Assembly (NCBI RefSeq): GCF_000711695.1
Contig: NW_013547020.1
Coordinates: 124,001-188,000 of the forward strand
Direction: 5' to 3'
DNA from: Tilletiaria anomala UBC 951
Taxonomy: Eukaryota; Basidiomycota; Exobasidiomycetes; Georgefischeriales; Tilletiariaceae
Length of the DNA stretch: 64,000 bases
Positions within the stretch are counted from its first letter, which is position 1, and every line of letters begins with the position of its first letter. The notes below the pieces were generated by a model. The model was not told the origin of the DNA. It worked only from the letters and a program-made list of their open reading frames with translations, and ran no database searches. Position numbers and translations under genes: made by a program. Of this stretch, positions 13,301 through 24,601 are shown piece after piece.

Positions 13301-14286
13301 CTTCACCAAAGCACAAAGCGGATCGCTTGAGGATATGAGTTCTGGCGGCGAGGACGGCAAGCAGCATGTCTTCCAGACCCTTCAGTATCTGCGCAAGCTC
13401 GTCAATCACCCCAAGCTCGTCATGGACGACAACAACCCCAAGCACCTTGCAATCAAGCAAAAGCTGGCAAAGTCGGGCGAGCAGCTACAGTCCATTGCGC
13501 ACGCACCCAAACTGCAAGCTTTGAGGTCAGTTTTGGCTGATACGAGCTTGGATGGTGCCGTTAATTGACTTCGTTCTTTCTCTCTCCAGGCAATTACTGA
13601 ATGACTGTGGTATCGGGCAAACACCCCTCTCTGAAGGGGAGGGCGCCATCGAGACTACGGTGTCGCAGCACAGAGTGCTGGTCTTCTGCCAGATGAAGCA
13701 GATGATTGATATTATCGAGCATGACCTGTTTAAGAAGCACATGCCATCAGTCACATACATGCGCCTGGATGGCAGTGTCAGCGCTGAGAAGCGCTTCGAC
13801 GTTGTGCAAACCTTCAATTCGGACCCGAGCATCGACGTGTTGCTGCTTACGACGCAAGTCGGCGGTCTCGGCTTGACGCTCACAAGTGCTGACACAGTAA
13901 TCTTTGTCGAACACGACTGGAACCCGATGAAGGATCTACAAGCGATGGATCGCGCGCACCGTCTTGGCCAGAAGAAGGTGGTCAGCGTCTATCGTCTCAT
14001 CACGAAGAACACGCTCGAGGCGAAGATCATGGGGTTGCAGCGCTTCAAGATGAACCTGGCGAACACGGTGGTCAGCCAACAGAACGCTGACAGCCTTGAG
14101 GCGATGGACACGGATCAAGTGCTAGATCTATTCAATGTCAATGGCGACAATGCGGTTGCTGGCGGCGAGACGGCGAAAGTGGAAGGGAAGGGCACGATCA
14201 GTCAGAAGGCGCTGCTGGAGAGTCTGCAAAGCATGCCCGATGCGGAGGAGAATGAGTATGCTGGCATGACAGCATGGAGGGGCTGA
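7376..14286 (+). CDS. MOT1: TBP-associated SNF2 ATPase Mot1 (BTAF1/TAF172)
   Basis: It uses ATP to strip TBP from DNA in the nucleus. Exons: 7376-7436, 7727-10073, 10163-13525, 13590-14286; 2155 aa. The N-terminus reads RLDRLVSLLETGST then QLGQIAAL, the conserved Mot1 HEAT start, and it is only recovered by splicing the 61-nt first exon across a 290-nt intron. A low-complexity insertion spans roughly residues 185-585. HEAT repeats follow, including the central Mot1 domain (DUF3535). The SNF2 motor begins near residue 1600 with DDMGLGKTLQS (Walker A), DEGHIIKN (Walker B), LLLSGTPIQN, then GGLGLTLTSADTVIF and AMDRAHRLGQ in the C-lobe. All helicase motifs look intact. Yeast and human proteins are about 1850-1870 aa; the excess is mostly the insertion. 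The 3' ends of this gene and the mS38 gene converge 232 nt apart. Confidence 0.96.
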
Positions 14287-14518
14287 CGACGACAGCAGCC
14301 TATTTTATGATCATGCATCTCATCAACGGAATTGTCTTTTGCTGCATCGATTAATCGCACACGCAACAAGCAAGTCAAGCATCAATGTACCAGTCGCTCA
14401 TGTTTTTGCAATATGTAGATGGTGCTGATTTGAATATTCACGCAGGGTGGATTGCGACTGCTAGTGCACACGCAAGACAAAAGATGCAGACGAGCCAATG
14501 GTCGACGACTGGAGCTGC

Positions 14519-16914
14519 TTACTTCTTAAGCCTCTGTCGCTGAGAGCGCTGCTCTTTGCGCAACTTCTTGTACCTGTGTGAGGGGCGGGCAAGCAGCGTG
14601 GTTTATCAGCTGTTGCTCAGAGTTAAGTTCCACAACGGGAGCCAAGAACTCCGCCTGGAACTCACTTGTGCTTCCTCATCTTCTTCCTGCGCTTCCGCTT
14701 CACGCTGTCCAAGTCCACATGGCGCGATCCCTCGTCCAAGGAAGCATTGAGCAGCGAGACATCGATCACACCTTTCTCATCTGGCCTTGCCGCTGGGCCA
14801 GCCTCCCTGCTGTTGCTGCCTTCCACAACAGCATCCATCTTGCGCGTGACGCTGTCCCACTGTAGCGCAGCGGGCAAGCTGTTCTGCACCATGGCGCGCG
14901 AGAGGACAAGGTTTGCATCGTTCGGGTCAAAATGGTGCTGCTGTTGCGATCTCCGGGTGCGCGAGCTGATGACGTCCGAGACGTACTGCAGGTCCGAGGC
15001 CGTCAATTCGATTGAAGGCTTGCTCTCTTCCTCGCCACTGGCGACATCCTCTTGCTTGACAGGCGACAGGAGCTCCGATGAAACTGGCGCCGCTGGCGCA
15101 GGAGGCACCTCGAACGGCCTGCCTTTGAGGACAAGCCAGCTCGCCGTTCCCCGCGCCCAACGGCTATCCGGCCTGCCGATGCTACCAAAGCCACTACCGG
15201 GGCCGCCGAGCGCAGCGCCGAGGTAGAACATCCTCTTGCTGCGACCGCCCATCTCTTGTCCTTGTCCGTTGCCCGCTGTCTTTTGCGCACTGCTCGTACC
15301 AACAGCACGCTCTCCGAGTACGAGCAGCTCTGCTTCTGCGCCGAGTTTCTGTGCGAGTGCCGGATCCTCGCCGCGCTCGAGAGCGGCAGCGACGGCTTCT
15401 TGCTTCTCGTGCACAAGCGCCGCCTCGCTGGTCAGGCGGCGGTACTCGGCAGCGACGACATCTAGGGGTGCGGCCACGGGGGAGAGACGCACGGCCGACA
15501 GGCGGTCGATAAGCTCGTTGAAGCGCTCCGTGCTGACATCTTCGATCCTGTGCTTCCACCTCGGACCGGCATTGGCACCTGCTACGGAGTCCTGTCCAAT
15601 GTACTTGCGGACATCCTGCATGATCTCCTCGATAGCCTGCGCAATTGCCGCGCTCGTCTCGGCCCGCGCTGGACCTTGCTCGCCTTCTGCATCAGCTTTG
15701 GCACCGAAAGACTCAACATCAACATCGACTTGCACAACCGCGATCGCATGCGGCGAACCATCCATGCTAGCTTCGTCGCCTACGGCCAGCGGTGACGAGG
15801 AGCCAGCGGAGGGGAGCAGTTGTTGGATTTGCTCCTGTATCTCCTGCAGCTCATTTGCACCAATGATCATCTCCTCGCTCGCTGACTGGCTTTGTCCATC
15901 TGGGTGGCGAAGAAAGGCTCCAGATCTAGGTTTGAGGACGAACATGGCTCCGCCAGGCACGGAGAGTTGCACTTCATCATCCGCGGAGGGAAGCTGATCG
16001 ATGTTGTTGGTAGCAGGGTTTGCATCGTTTTGCTGCGTAGCCTCCAAAATTTCCTCAAGCTGCCTAGCGACACTGGTATTGGCAGTTCCGCCAGAGTACA
16101 TCAGCGCATTTTCCATGCCTGGTGCTTCTGGGCCTGTCAAAACAGACGCAGGCTGAAGAAGGCCGTGCGTGAGCAGGGGCCGGTCTTGCGCAAAGAAACT
16201 ATCCCATGCCACCGAACCGAGCGAGGCCGGTGGGGCGCGGACTGGCTTGACGCCGAAGAGAGCAGCCGTCTTTGCCGAAGGCGAGACGGTGGGACGCCGT
16301 GCTGTTGAGTTGATACTCGCTGAAGGTGGACTCAGCAGCTGGATTCGTAGACCCCCGACAGCGGGATTTGCGTCGAAGAAGTGAGAAGGGGAGTGGGAGC
16401 CTCGGGCTCGCTTACTACTGGGTGATCGTGAGAGTGTGCGACCTTGCGTCTTCCTGGCAACACCTTGTGAATCAGACGAAGAGGGAGCAGGGGCCACGTG
16501 CTGAACAACATCGTGGCTGTGCGGTTGCTCCGCCGAAGTTCCTTCCTTGGCTGTGCCTTCTTGCTCCTTCCGCTCCTTGTTCTGTACCTGCTGCTGCTGA
16601 TGGGTTTTGCGCTGCTGGAGTGCCAGGCCGGCCCTTGCACGCGATATCGACGCGGTCCCACGCATAGAAGCTGGCACATTCGCGGCAAGGCCAGCCGAAG
16701 AGGTTGCAGCCACATCTGGCGATAAGGCATGCTGCTGTTGCTTTTGGTGCTGCAGCAGATGCGCATTACGTCTCCTCGCAGTCTGCGTGTGTATTCCAGC
16801 GGCTACCGATGCCGCTGAGGATGATGATGCGATGTTTGCACTGGTGCTCGCACTTGCGCTCGCGACTCCAGATATGCGGAAGAGCGCGCGGGCCTGCGTG
16901 GCTCGTTGTCGCAT
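14519..16914 (-). CDS. COX24: Mitochondrial small-subunit protein mS38 (COX24/AURKAIP1 family), very long
   Basis: Two exons, 14666-16914 and 14519-14573, with a 92-nt intron; 767 aa. The family domain is the last about 33 residues: VKRKRRKKMRKHKYKKLRK then EQRSQRQRLKK and stop, the highly basic mS38/COX24 C-terminus that lies in the mitoribosome. It is complete only after splicing; unspliced, the frame stops after MRKHK. The N-terminus (MRQRATQARALFRISGV) is Arg-rich without acids and looks like a mitochondrial targeting sequence. A WDSFFAQDRPLL segment near residue 235 may be the family's upstream motif. The rest is Ala/Gln/Ser-rich. Known mS38 proteins are usually far shorter, so either the N-terminal part is lineage-specific padding or an intron was missed. 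The role in mitochondrial translation is from the family. Confidence 0.82.
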
Positions 16915-17156
16915 CTTGGCTGTCTACTCTCTGGGTTGGACCACTGTTACCAGCGGGGCCACAACTCCTACTTTACGTCCCAAGGGAACCTGATCCACGG
17001 TCCACAGCCTCCATCCGTCTGGAGCTCGTGCTATCTTTCCAAGGCGGGTGAGTGCCCGAAGCAGAAGGAATGTGGACGAGCAAACCGGTTTCTCAGTCCT
17101 TGAGCGTGCATGAGTGGATTTACAAGTGTGGCTCGAACAACATGTGGCCTATGCAG

Positions 17157-17167
17157 CTAACCCTAAG
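17157..17167 (-). promoter_or_regulatory. Telomere-repeat-like CTAACCCTAA box
   Basis: CTAACCCTAAG on the plus strand reads CTTAGGGTTAG on the minus strand, about 243 nt upstream of the mS38 start. It is the same core as the box before MOT1. A role as a Tbf1-type site for a ribosomal-protein-like gene is an inference. Confidence 0.3.
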
Positions 17168-17286
17168 CTAGGTAAATACCACTCGATGGTCACTGGCAAG
17201 CGGTGAGACTGGGGAGATGCTGGGAGGACGCCACAAGTGGCCGCATGGGGTGAGCACGCTGGAGAGCGTTCAACGAGGCGATGATA

Positions 17287-17308
17287 CATCCATCCATCCA
17301 TTCATCCA
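17287..17308. repeat. (CATC)n microsatellite
   Basis: Five CATC-like units with one T substitution lie in the mS38/kinase intergenic region. It is short, imperfect and non-coding. Confidence 0.7.
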
Positions 17309-17713
17309 GGGACAAGCCCGCCCGGCATGAGGCTCCGCCCCTGTCTCTCTCGCCGTCGCGCACGCTCGTCCTCCTCATCCTTCTCCATCCTAGCGGATAA
17401 CGGCCGTCAGGGCGGCGCGTAGCAACACAGTTCGCCGGAAGAAGACTGGAGCCCCAGCTGTCGACACGCGAGCGCTGCGTTGCGCTGCAACATCCCCTCT
17501 GCTGGTGGTCTGTCGTGGCGCGTTTTTCATGGTTTCACGATCCGCGCGTCATCCGCCCAGGCAACCGAGCTATCTGCTACACACTCATCTCGGCGGGTTC
17601 GAATCCAATACACCAAGGAAGCCACAGTGCGGCGATAGAGCAGGGCGAGGTCGACGTGGCGAAAGGAGGGCAGACGGCTTCCGAGCAAGGTATCGTTCGG
17701 CACCGAGGCTGCG

Positions 17714-20700
17714 ATGCCACCGGCAACCATCGCGCAATCTCCAGTGCATACCACCGCGTCAAACTCACGGCATCATCTCCATCACAATTCGCCCTTCCAT
17801 TATCATCACCACCACCAGCCTCAGTCACGCCGAAGGTATAACGCGTCCACATCTGCCACAGCATCCGTGGAGCGCTTCGGCTCCTATAGCAGCGTCAGCA
17901 GCGCAGCCAGCGCGCAGCCAGCGCAGCCCCAGCCTCAACCGCAGTCAGCGAGCGCGATGGCGACGCGCAAGCTTTCCTTGCGAGCAGCACCAGGAGGAGC
18001 CGCATCGGATGGTACGTTGAGTGGTGCACGAACAGCAACAGGTGCAGGAAGAAAAGGGGGGGATGCGGAAGTAGGGCACGATATCATGCCGGTCTCTTAT
18101 CATGGCGGCCGCACGTCCACTCGGACAGTTACGACGACCACAATGGCGGCGATATCAGGGCGAGATGCAGGCTCGGGCTCAGGGACGGGGATGCCCGCAT
18201 CGGCAGGGGGGGTATTCGGCCGTGCCAAAGGCGCTTGTCGCACTAGTGGAGGTGAAGGTGGAGGTGGAGGTGCTGGAGACGATGCATCACGCGTTTCTTC
18301 CTCCGCCGCCACTTCACGCGGCAGCGGAAGCCAGAACCACATCTACAATGCTGGAGCTGGAGCCGGCTCTCGCTCTGTCAACGAGGTCATCAAAGGAAAA
18401 GTGCAGGAAGTCATCGTGCTTGGCGACAGCAGCGACGAAGAAGGCGGCGCGGGAGGGAATGTTGAGCATTCGCGCGCGTATGTCGGGCTCACCAGCGGTG
18501 GTGGTAGTGGTGAAAGCAAAGGATACGACATGAGCGGCCACGCGCGGAATCCGTACAACGAAGAAGACGACATCCTCATACCGCCACCAAATCGGCCGCT
18601 CGGACCGGAAGATGCTACTTATGAGCGCACATGGCGTGGCGCGGCGGAGAAGGGGAAAGGGAAAGCAAAGGGGATGGGGAAGGGAAAAGCACCGGATACT
18701 ACCGCTCTTGCTCCTGCTTTGGGAGTCACATCGAGTGGGCGGGTGACGCGGCAGACGGCGCGAGGCAACGCGAGCGCCGCTCAGGCAGCATCGACAACAG
18801 CAAAAGCGCGAAGTCTCACCATCGACGTATCGACATCCGTCTCGGCGTCGCCTGCAAAGCTGCAGCAGCCATCCGCACGGGGAAAGAAGCGAGCAGCACA
18901 TAGTCCACCGCCAGCCGATGGTACGGATGCTTCTGGGTCCGCCGCTGCGCCTGCACGAGGCGGCGCACGCCCTGCTCCAGGAACAGCGGCATCACGGGCC
19001 GCTGCTGCGTCATCCGGGACGCTACGTTCGGCAGTGGGGGCGGCGATGATGGATGAAATGCACGCGTTCGGGCTGAATAGCAACGGCTACAGCAACGGCG
19101 CTGGCGTACCGGATGGCGCGACGAGTACGACGACGCGACGGAAACGTGCAATGGAAGACGCGGTGGAGCGGCGGCAGAAGGCTCTCAAGGTATCCGCGAC
19201 CGATCATGCCGGCAGCAGCACCAGCACTAGTGGCAGCGGCAGCGAAGGTCTGAGATCGCAGCTACCTCCATTGGGGGCACTCCCGCCACGCGTAGCCGGC
19301 CCATGCCACGACAGCGGCCTGACACAGCAGCAGCAATATGAAGAGGAGCGCATGCGCAATGCGTCGTCCTCGTCGGCGTACTACTCGCAGATCCTGGAAC
19401 AGAAGCAGCGTGTGCTGCAGCAGCAGCATCCGTATCAGCACGTGCATCTGCAGCAGTACCAGCACGGCTACGGAGCTGCACCGTTAGGTGTTGCGTCGCG
19501 GCACCTCATGACGACGGGCGGGGCGGGAGAGCTGTGGCCAGGAGCTGGGCCGTCGAATGCTATTGCCGGCAGCAGCAGCAGTGGCGGTGTCTCTGCGTTA
19601 CGATATCGCCAGCGACTTTCGCCTGGCTTGGACGATGTGGCTCTCGGCAGCAAGCGCGGGTCAGTTGCATCGATCGCTTCGCCCGCTGCGCCCAGCCCGC
19701 CGCCGCACGGCCTGCCCGTCGACGATGCGGAGGGTCACTTCATCGTGCGGCCAGGGGACAGTGTCACTGCTCGCTACAAGATCCTTTCGCAGCTGGGGCA
19801 GGGCACGTTCGGTAAGGTAGTCGAGTGCTACGACCGCAGCGAGCGGCGGCGCGTCGCCATCAAGGTCATCCGTGCGATCCAGAAGTACCGCGATGCGAGC
19901 CAGATCGAAATTCGCGTGTTGCGCACACTACGCCAGAACGACCCCAACAACGAGAATCAGTGTATCCACCTCCTCAGCACGTTCAGCTACCGCAATCACG
20001 TCTGCATCGTCTCCGAGTTGCTCGGCAAGAGCGTGTTCGACTTTTTGAAGGAGAACGAGTTCCACCCCTTCCCGTCGACGCATATCTGGAGCTTTGCGAA
20101 GCAGTTGCTCAAGAGCGTAGCTTGTGAGTTGGCGAATTTAGGCGATCCGTCTTCAATTTGACATGTGTGATTGCGGTAGCGGCGCATGAATGCTGACTTT
20201 GAAACACTCCCTTTTACCTCACCAGTCCTCCACTCGCTCAATCTTGTCCACACTGATCTGAAGCCGGAGAACATCTTGCTCGTCGATAGCGACTACGTCA
20301 GCAAGCCGTACAGTTCGAGGGTGAGTCCATTGGTCTGTTTGGTGGTTCATGCTAGCAAGCATGCCATACAGACTTTACCTGAACAGCACACTGACTGCGG
20401 TTGTGCTTCGATTACGTCTGCTCCCAGTATCCCAACTCGAAGAAATGGCGCATCCTGAAGAACACTGAAATCCGCCTGATCGACTTTGGAAGTGCTACTT
20501 TTGACAACGAGTACCACTCGGCCGTCGTCTCGACCCGACACTATCGCGCGCCGGAGATCATCCTCGGCATGGGCTGGTCATTCCCTTGTGACGTTTGGTC
20601 GATTGGATGCATCCTTGTGGAATTCCACACAGGCGATGCGCTCTTTCAGACACATGACAACTTGGAGTGAGTCACAGGCGCACCAGTCCGCCCTTGAGGC

Positions 20701-21162
20701 TGGCTTGACGAAGCGGCTCTGTACTAACCCTTGTGCACTTCTCCTCAGGCATCTCGCAATGATGGAAGCAGTGCTGGGCATGATGCCAGACGATTTCCGA
20801 CGCAAAGCTGAAACGTACAAGGCGGACTTGTTCAAAGATGGGCACCTCGATTACCCGAACGCCAAGACCAGCAAGACCAGCAAGAAATACGTGCGAGGCA
20901 TGCGGAAGCTTTCGGTGCGTTCATCGCGCCCTCGTTTCTTAAAGCTCCGGGACTGACTTGTGTGTGTGTGTGTGAATATGTGTTTTGCATGGTATTCTTG
21001 CAGGACACGATCTCTTATTCGAGCGCATACAACAAGCATAATACGCGCTTTTTGCACTTGCTCCGGAGGTTGCTCGAATTCGATCCGGACAAACGCATCA
21101 CAGTCGAAGAGGCGCTCTCGCATCCTTACTTTAGCCTTCATGCGAACGACTTTCCCGCATGA
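17714..21162 (+). CDS. KNS1: LAMMER (CLK-type) dual-specificity protein kinase
   Basis: Exons: 17714-20123, 20226-20320, 20428-20666, 20749-20914, 21004-21162; 1022 aa. The kinase domain starts near residue 683 with [14 protein letters not shown] (glycine loop) and VAIKVI (ATP lysine). It continues with [11 protein letters not shown] (catalytic loop, the T typical of CLK/LAMMER), LIDFGSATF (DFG) and [12 protein letters not shown]. The diagnostic [11 protein letters not shown] motif near residue 915 is assembled across the intron at 20667-20748. The end is [17 protein letters not shown]. The first about 680 residues are Ser/Ala/Gly/Gln-rich and likely disordered. Yeast Kns1 and fission yeast Lkh1 act on growth signalling, flocculation and splicing factors; that role is by family only. 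Intron phases are consistent with the kinase fold. Start: the first ATG in an open frame; a shorter start is possible. Confidence 0.93.
20959..20974. repeat. (TG)8 microsatellite inside the last kinase intron
   Basis: A run of TG dinucleotides lies in intron 20915-21003 of the LAMMER kinase gene, upstream of the CAG acceptor. Length variation could affect splicing, but nothing shows that it does. Confidence 0.8.
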
Positions 21163-21775
21163 ACGGGCAGGAGGCCACGCTGCACGCATCACATTCCTGC
21201 CTGTGACGCTTTCATTTGCACCTATTACGCTCATTCACTTGCACCAGTATTTGCAGAGATTTGCCCAGAACATCACATTGTGTAGAATACAGGCGACGGA
21301 AATATCCACATCTGTCACCCGCTGGGTTGTGCGAGAACACATGCCGCGCTATGGTCGACTTCCCCGCGTGTCGGACCGCTTCCTTGCTTCTGGGAGGTGA
21401 ATGGCGCATGGTGCCAACAGATTATTGCGGGCGTCCTTGTGTGCAGTGAGATGAGGCTTGAAAATTGAAAGCGTACATTACAAAAGTGGATTGATCTTTG
21501 AGGTGTGATACGGCTGGCGTTGAGACGAACATAATGAAACGCGTTGTCGCGACTCTCATCGCGACGCGGTGTGAGCGAGACACGCTGCATTTTCTCATGA
21601 ACTCCCCCTCCAAAAGCACGTCTCTCGTCTCTGCTGGCACCTGGCACTTCTGGCAGATAACTGCGGTATGGTTTCTTATGACACTTCCTTTGCCTCTATA
21701 CTTTAGGAACGAGCTGTGCTACAGGAGACCTGAGCTTCAAGAGCTCAAGCCCGATTTTGTTTGACGGCCGCCAAG
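21163..21775. promoter_or_regulatory. Kinase 3' end and RFC3 promoter
   Basis: This 613-nt tandem spacer holds no open frame I can assign to a product, and no repeat. Presumed 3' UTR of the kinase followed by the RFC3 promoter. Confidence 0.4.
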
Positions 21776-23372
21776 ATGACAACTTCAATCGACGAGGATG
21801 TGACGATGCAGGAGGCGAACGACGTGCCGCCATTGCCATCAGTGCTCAAGGGCAAGGGCAAAGGCAAGGCCACAGATGTTGTCGCATATGCCGAGGAGGA
21901 TGATTTGCTGCCATGGTGAGCGCTGCATGTCGCCGCTGAGCTTTCCCAAGGTACTTTCATCGGGGTCACCATGCGGGGCTAACACACGCGTCTGACACAG
22001 GGTTGAGAAATACCGGCCTGTGACGATGAACGACCTGGTCTCCCACAAGGATATCACATCTACACGTGAGCTCATCATACATTCTATCTCTTCGAATCTA
22101 TCGGCCTGAATTGACGTAGGTATGCTCTCATCCCCTTGCAGTCGAACGCTTCATTGAGAAGAACAGGCTGCCGCATTTGCTCTTCTACGGACCGCCTGGC
22201 ACGGGAAAGACATCGACCATCCTGGCAATGGCACGTCGAATCTACGGCAGCAACTACAAGAACAATGTCCTTGAACTGAATGCGTCTGATGACAGAGGCA
22301 TTGATGTAGTCAGAGAGCAGATCAAGTCGTTTGCGAGCACGCGCAATGTCTTTGCTGCGTGAGTGAAAGCCGCGCTTGTCGCCGCGCGCGACCGACCCTC
22401 TGAACTGTTTGTATTTGATTCAGCGCTTCTACAAGTACTGGCGGCTTCAAGCTCATCGTGTTGGACGAAGCTGATGCGATGACACAAGCGGCACAAGGGG
22501 CGCTGAGGCGAGGTGCGTTGCAGGCTGGCTATATGCTGTGGTCCATGATATGAGCACACGAGACTGATTCATACCTCGTAATCGCCCCCTCAAAGTTATT
22601 GAGCAGTACACCAAGAATGTCCGTTTCTGCATCATCTGCAACTACGTCAATAAGATTATCCCTGCTATCCAGTCTCGATGCACGCGTTTCCGCTTCAACC
22701 CCCTGGAGCTGGATCAGGTAGAGGGGCGCCTGGATCATGTGATTCAAAGTGAAGGGTGAGCACAGCAAATCGGCCCTTCAAGAATACCTTTACCAGTGAT
22801 CAACTGACTGAGATATATGGCCGGCTGTTGTCATTTGTTCGCTCCCTTTGCAGCTGCAAGTTGACAGCCGATGGAAAGGACGCCCTCATAAAGCTTTCGC
22901 GTGGAGACATGCGGCGAGCCCTGAACGTCCTGCAGGCATGCCATGCGGCGTATGACACAATCGACGAAGCAGCAGTCTACAACTGTACTGGGGCTCCGCA
23001 GCCTGCAGATATCGAGGAGATGGTCAATTCAATGATGACGGACGAATTCACGACTTCCTATACCAGTACGTTCTTCGCGTCTGTGACGAGCCTGGATGTT
23101 AGACTGACGAACATGCTGCATGTGTCCCTCGGTCAGAAATTACGACCATGAAAGCGTCCAAAGGGCTTGCCCTCACTGATATGATCACTAGCATCTACGA
23201 CTTGCTCATGACCGTCAAATTGCCGCCGGCCGCGCGCGTCTATCTACTCGATCACCTGGCATCCACGGAACACAGACTTAGCACAGGAGGGTCCGAGAAG
23301 ATGCAGCTCACCGCTCTGCTGGGAGCCGTCAAGCTTGCAGTAGAGATTTCAAAGAAGGCAGAGGGAAAGTGA
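21776..23372 (+). CDS. RFC3: Replication factor C subunit 3 (human RFC5 type)
   Basis: It is a small AAA+ subunit of the RFC clamp loader, which opens PCNA on DNA. Seven exons: 21776-21915, 22001-22065, 22142-22358, 22424-22512, 22596-22755, 22854-23065, 23137-23372; 372 aa. Signature parts in order: [37 protein letters not shown] (Walker A), [29 protein letters not shown] (Walker B), [20 protein letters not shown] (SRC arginine finger), [15 protein letters not shown] (sensor 2). The DEADAMT and CNYVNKI forms point to the Rfc3/RFC5 branch rather than Rfc2 or Rfc4. A Lys/Gly-rich N-terminal leader of about 45 residues precedes the fold. Intron sizes are 65-98 nt. Its stop codon is 65 nt from that of bL27m on the other strand, so the two transcripts probably overlap. 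Confidence 0.95.
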
Positions 23373-23437
23373 GAAAGAAGGTGCAAGTGTGACTGCATCG
23401 CGCTGTACTATACAATATGACAATATTGTCAGTTCAA

Positions 23438-24285
23438 TCACATGCCTGCTTGGAGCGCGGGGGTACACGTCGCATCTTCAGTTGCCAGCGATCCTTGCAG
23501 CTGCATGAGATCGTGCACGTTCGCCCTCCATTCCTGCTCTTCTTTCTTAATTCTCCTGATGTCCACCTTTGCGAACCTCCTCTGCGTCGGCGCCCCACGT
23601 GGGGCCGGTAAAGTTGCATCAGGCTTCAATGCGACGCCGACGTATCGCCGCTTGGTGTTGCTCGACGGATGTCCCTTGGAGGGAAGCACTCGGGGTAGGA
23701 TAGGCGATGTGTTGCGTAGCGAAGTAAGTGCGAGAGGCCCTGGCCGAATGGCCTTCTTTGCTTGCCGGAAAAGTGCGGCTGAGCCTGGCGTCGCACCGCC
23801 GTAGAAGCGTACCCAGCCTGGTTGGGTGGCGAACAGGGTGTGGTCGCGGCCCATCATCACGTTCTCGCCCGCGTGCCACTCAGTGCCTCTTTGCCGGATG
23901 ATGATCTCACCCGCATTGACAAATTGGCCTGAGCCGAGCGCTTGTATTCAGCACTGAAGCTCGCAAAGGAGGGGAACAGCAGCCGCATTGCTCAAAGCAA
24001 TGACTCACCTCCATATCGTTTGACACCAAGACGCTTGCCCGCACTATTCCTGTTGTTCTTGGTGCTACCACCTCCCCTCTTGGTCGAATTTCGCACTTGT
24101 ATGGCACCACCAAAGCTGAATGTAGGGAGAATAGAGGAGCTAGATGCGATAGGGAAGGGTGACGCTGCGAGACCCCCCGCCCGCGAAAGGAACGAGGAAG
24201 AGGATGGTCCGGCTGCTGAGCAGGCAGCCGTCGTGCAGGCGCACAGAGCGGAGCCCGTACGGCTGATGATCCGCCGGAAAGACAT
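23438..24285 (-). CDS. MRP7: Mitochondrial large-subunit ribosomal protein bL27m
   Basis: Exons 24009-24285 and 23438-23928 with an 80-nt intron; 255 aa. The bL27 signature is intact once spliced: [20 protein letters not shown], then [20 protein letters not shown], then [16 protein letters not shown]. The first about 60 residues ([14 protein letters not shown]...) look like a mitochondrial presequence. The flexible N-terminal arm reaches the peptidyl-transferase centre in bacterial L27; the mitochondrial version has the added C-terminal extension seen in fungal Mrp7. It is divergent from the aminodeoxychorismate-lyase-like gene, with 316 nt between start codons. Confidence 0.95.
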
Positions 24286-24601
24286 GCTAGTTTAGTCTTT
24301 CTAGATGGTACACTTAGCTTGCAAGGTACGCTGACGAGTTGGGCGGTCCAACTGTCTTCATATGAAAGATTGGAAATGCTTTCGAGTATGGCCATGGGTG
24401 AGGCCGAAAAGAATCTGCGAGAGATGCGAGAAGAGTGCGGTACAGACTCGCCAACTGGAGCGTTCCGCCGTACACAATTCTCCATCCTCACTTCCTCCCT
24501 AATGCCACTTCAATGGAGAGGTTCATCCATTCTACTCTTTCACACGCATTCACCTGGCAGATTATCGCTGGCGCTAGACCTCGGGGTCGTGCGTGCACAA
24601 G
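24286..24601. promoter_or_regulatory. Shared divergent promoter, bL27m / class IV aminotransferase
   Basis: A 316-nt spacer between two outward-facing start codons. I see no repeat or clear core element. Confidence 0.45.

Larger units (their letters stand above)
16915..17713. promoter_or_regulatory. Shared divergent promoter, mS38 / LAMMER kinase
   Basis: This 799-nt spacer lies between divergent starts. It holds a CTAACCCTAAG box at 17157-17167 and a CATC tetranucleotide run near 17287. A GGTTCGAATCC string at 17594-17604 resembles a tRNA B box but has no cloverleaf around it. The last part is probably the kinase 5' leader. Confidence 0.45.

Noticed and set aside
15236-15997. 253-codon plus-strand frame
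   Set aside because: It lies wholly opposite the mS38 exon, is Ala/Ser-rich and has no conserved motif. It is a shadow of GC-rich coding sequence.
17590-17610. GGTTCGAATCC, a match to the tRNA B box
   Set aside because: The TPsiC stem pairs over only about two bases, and no acceptor stem or A box lies at the right distance. It is not called a tRNA.
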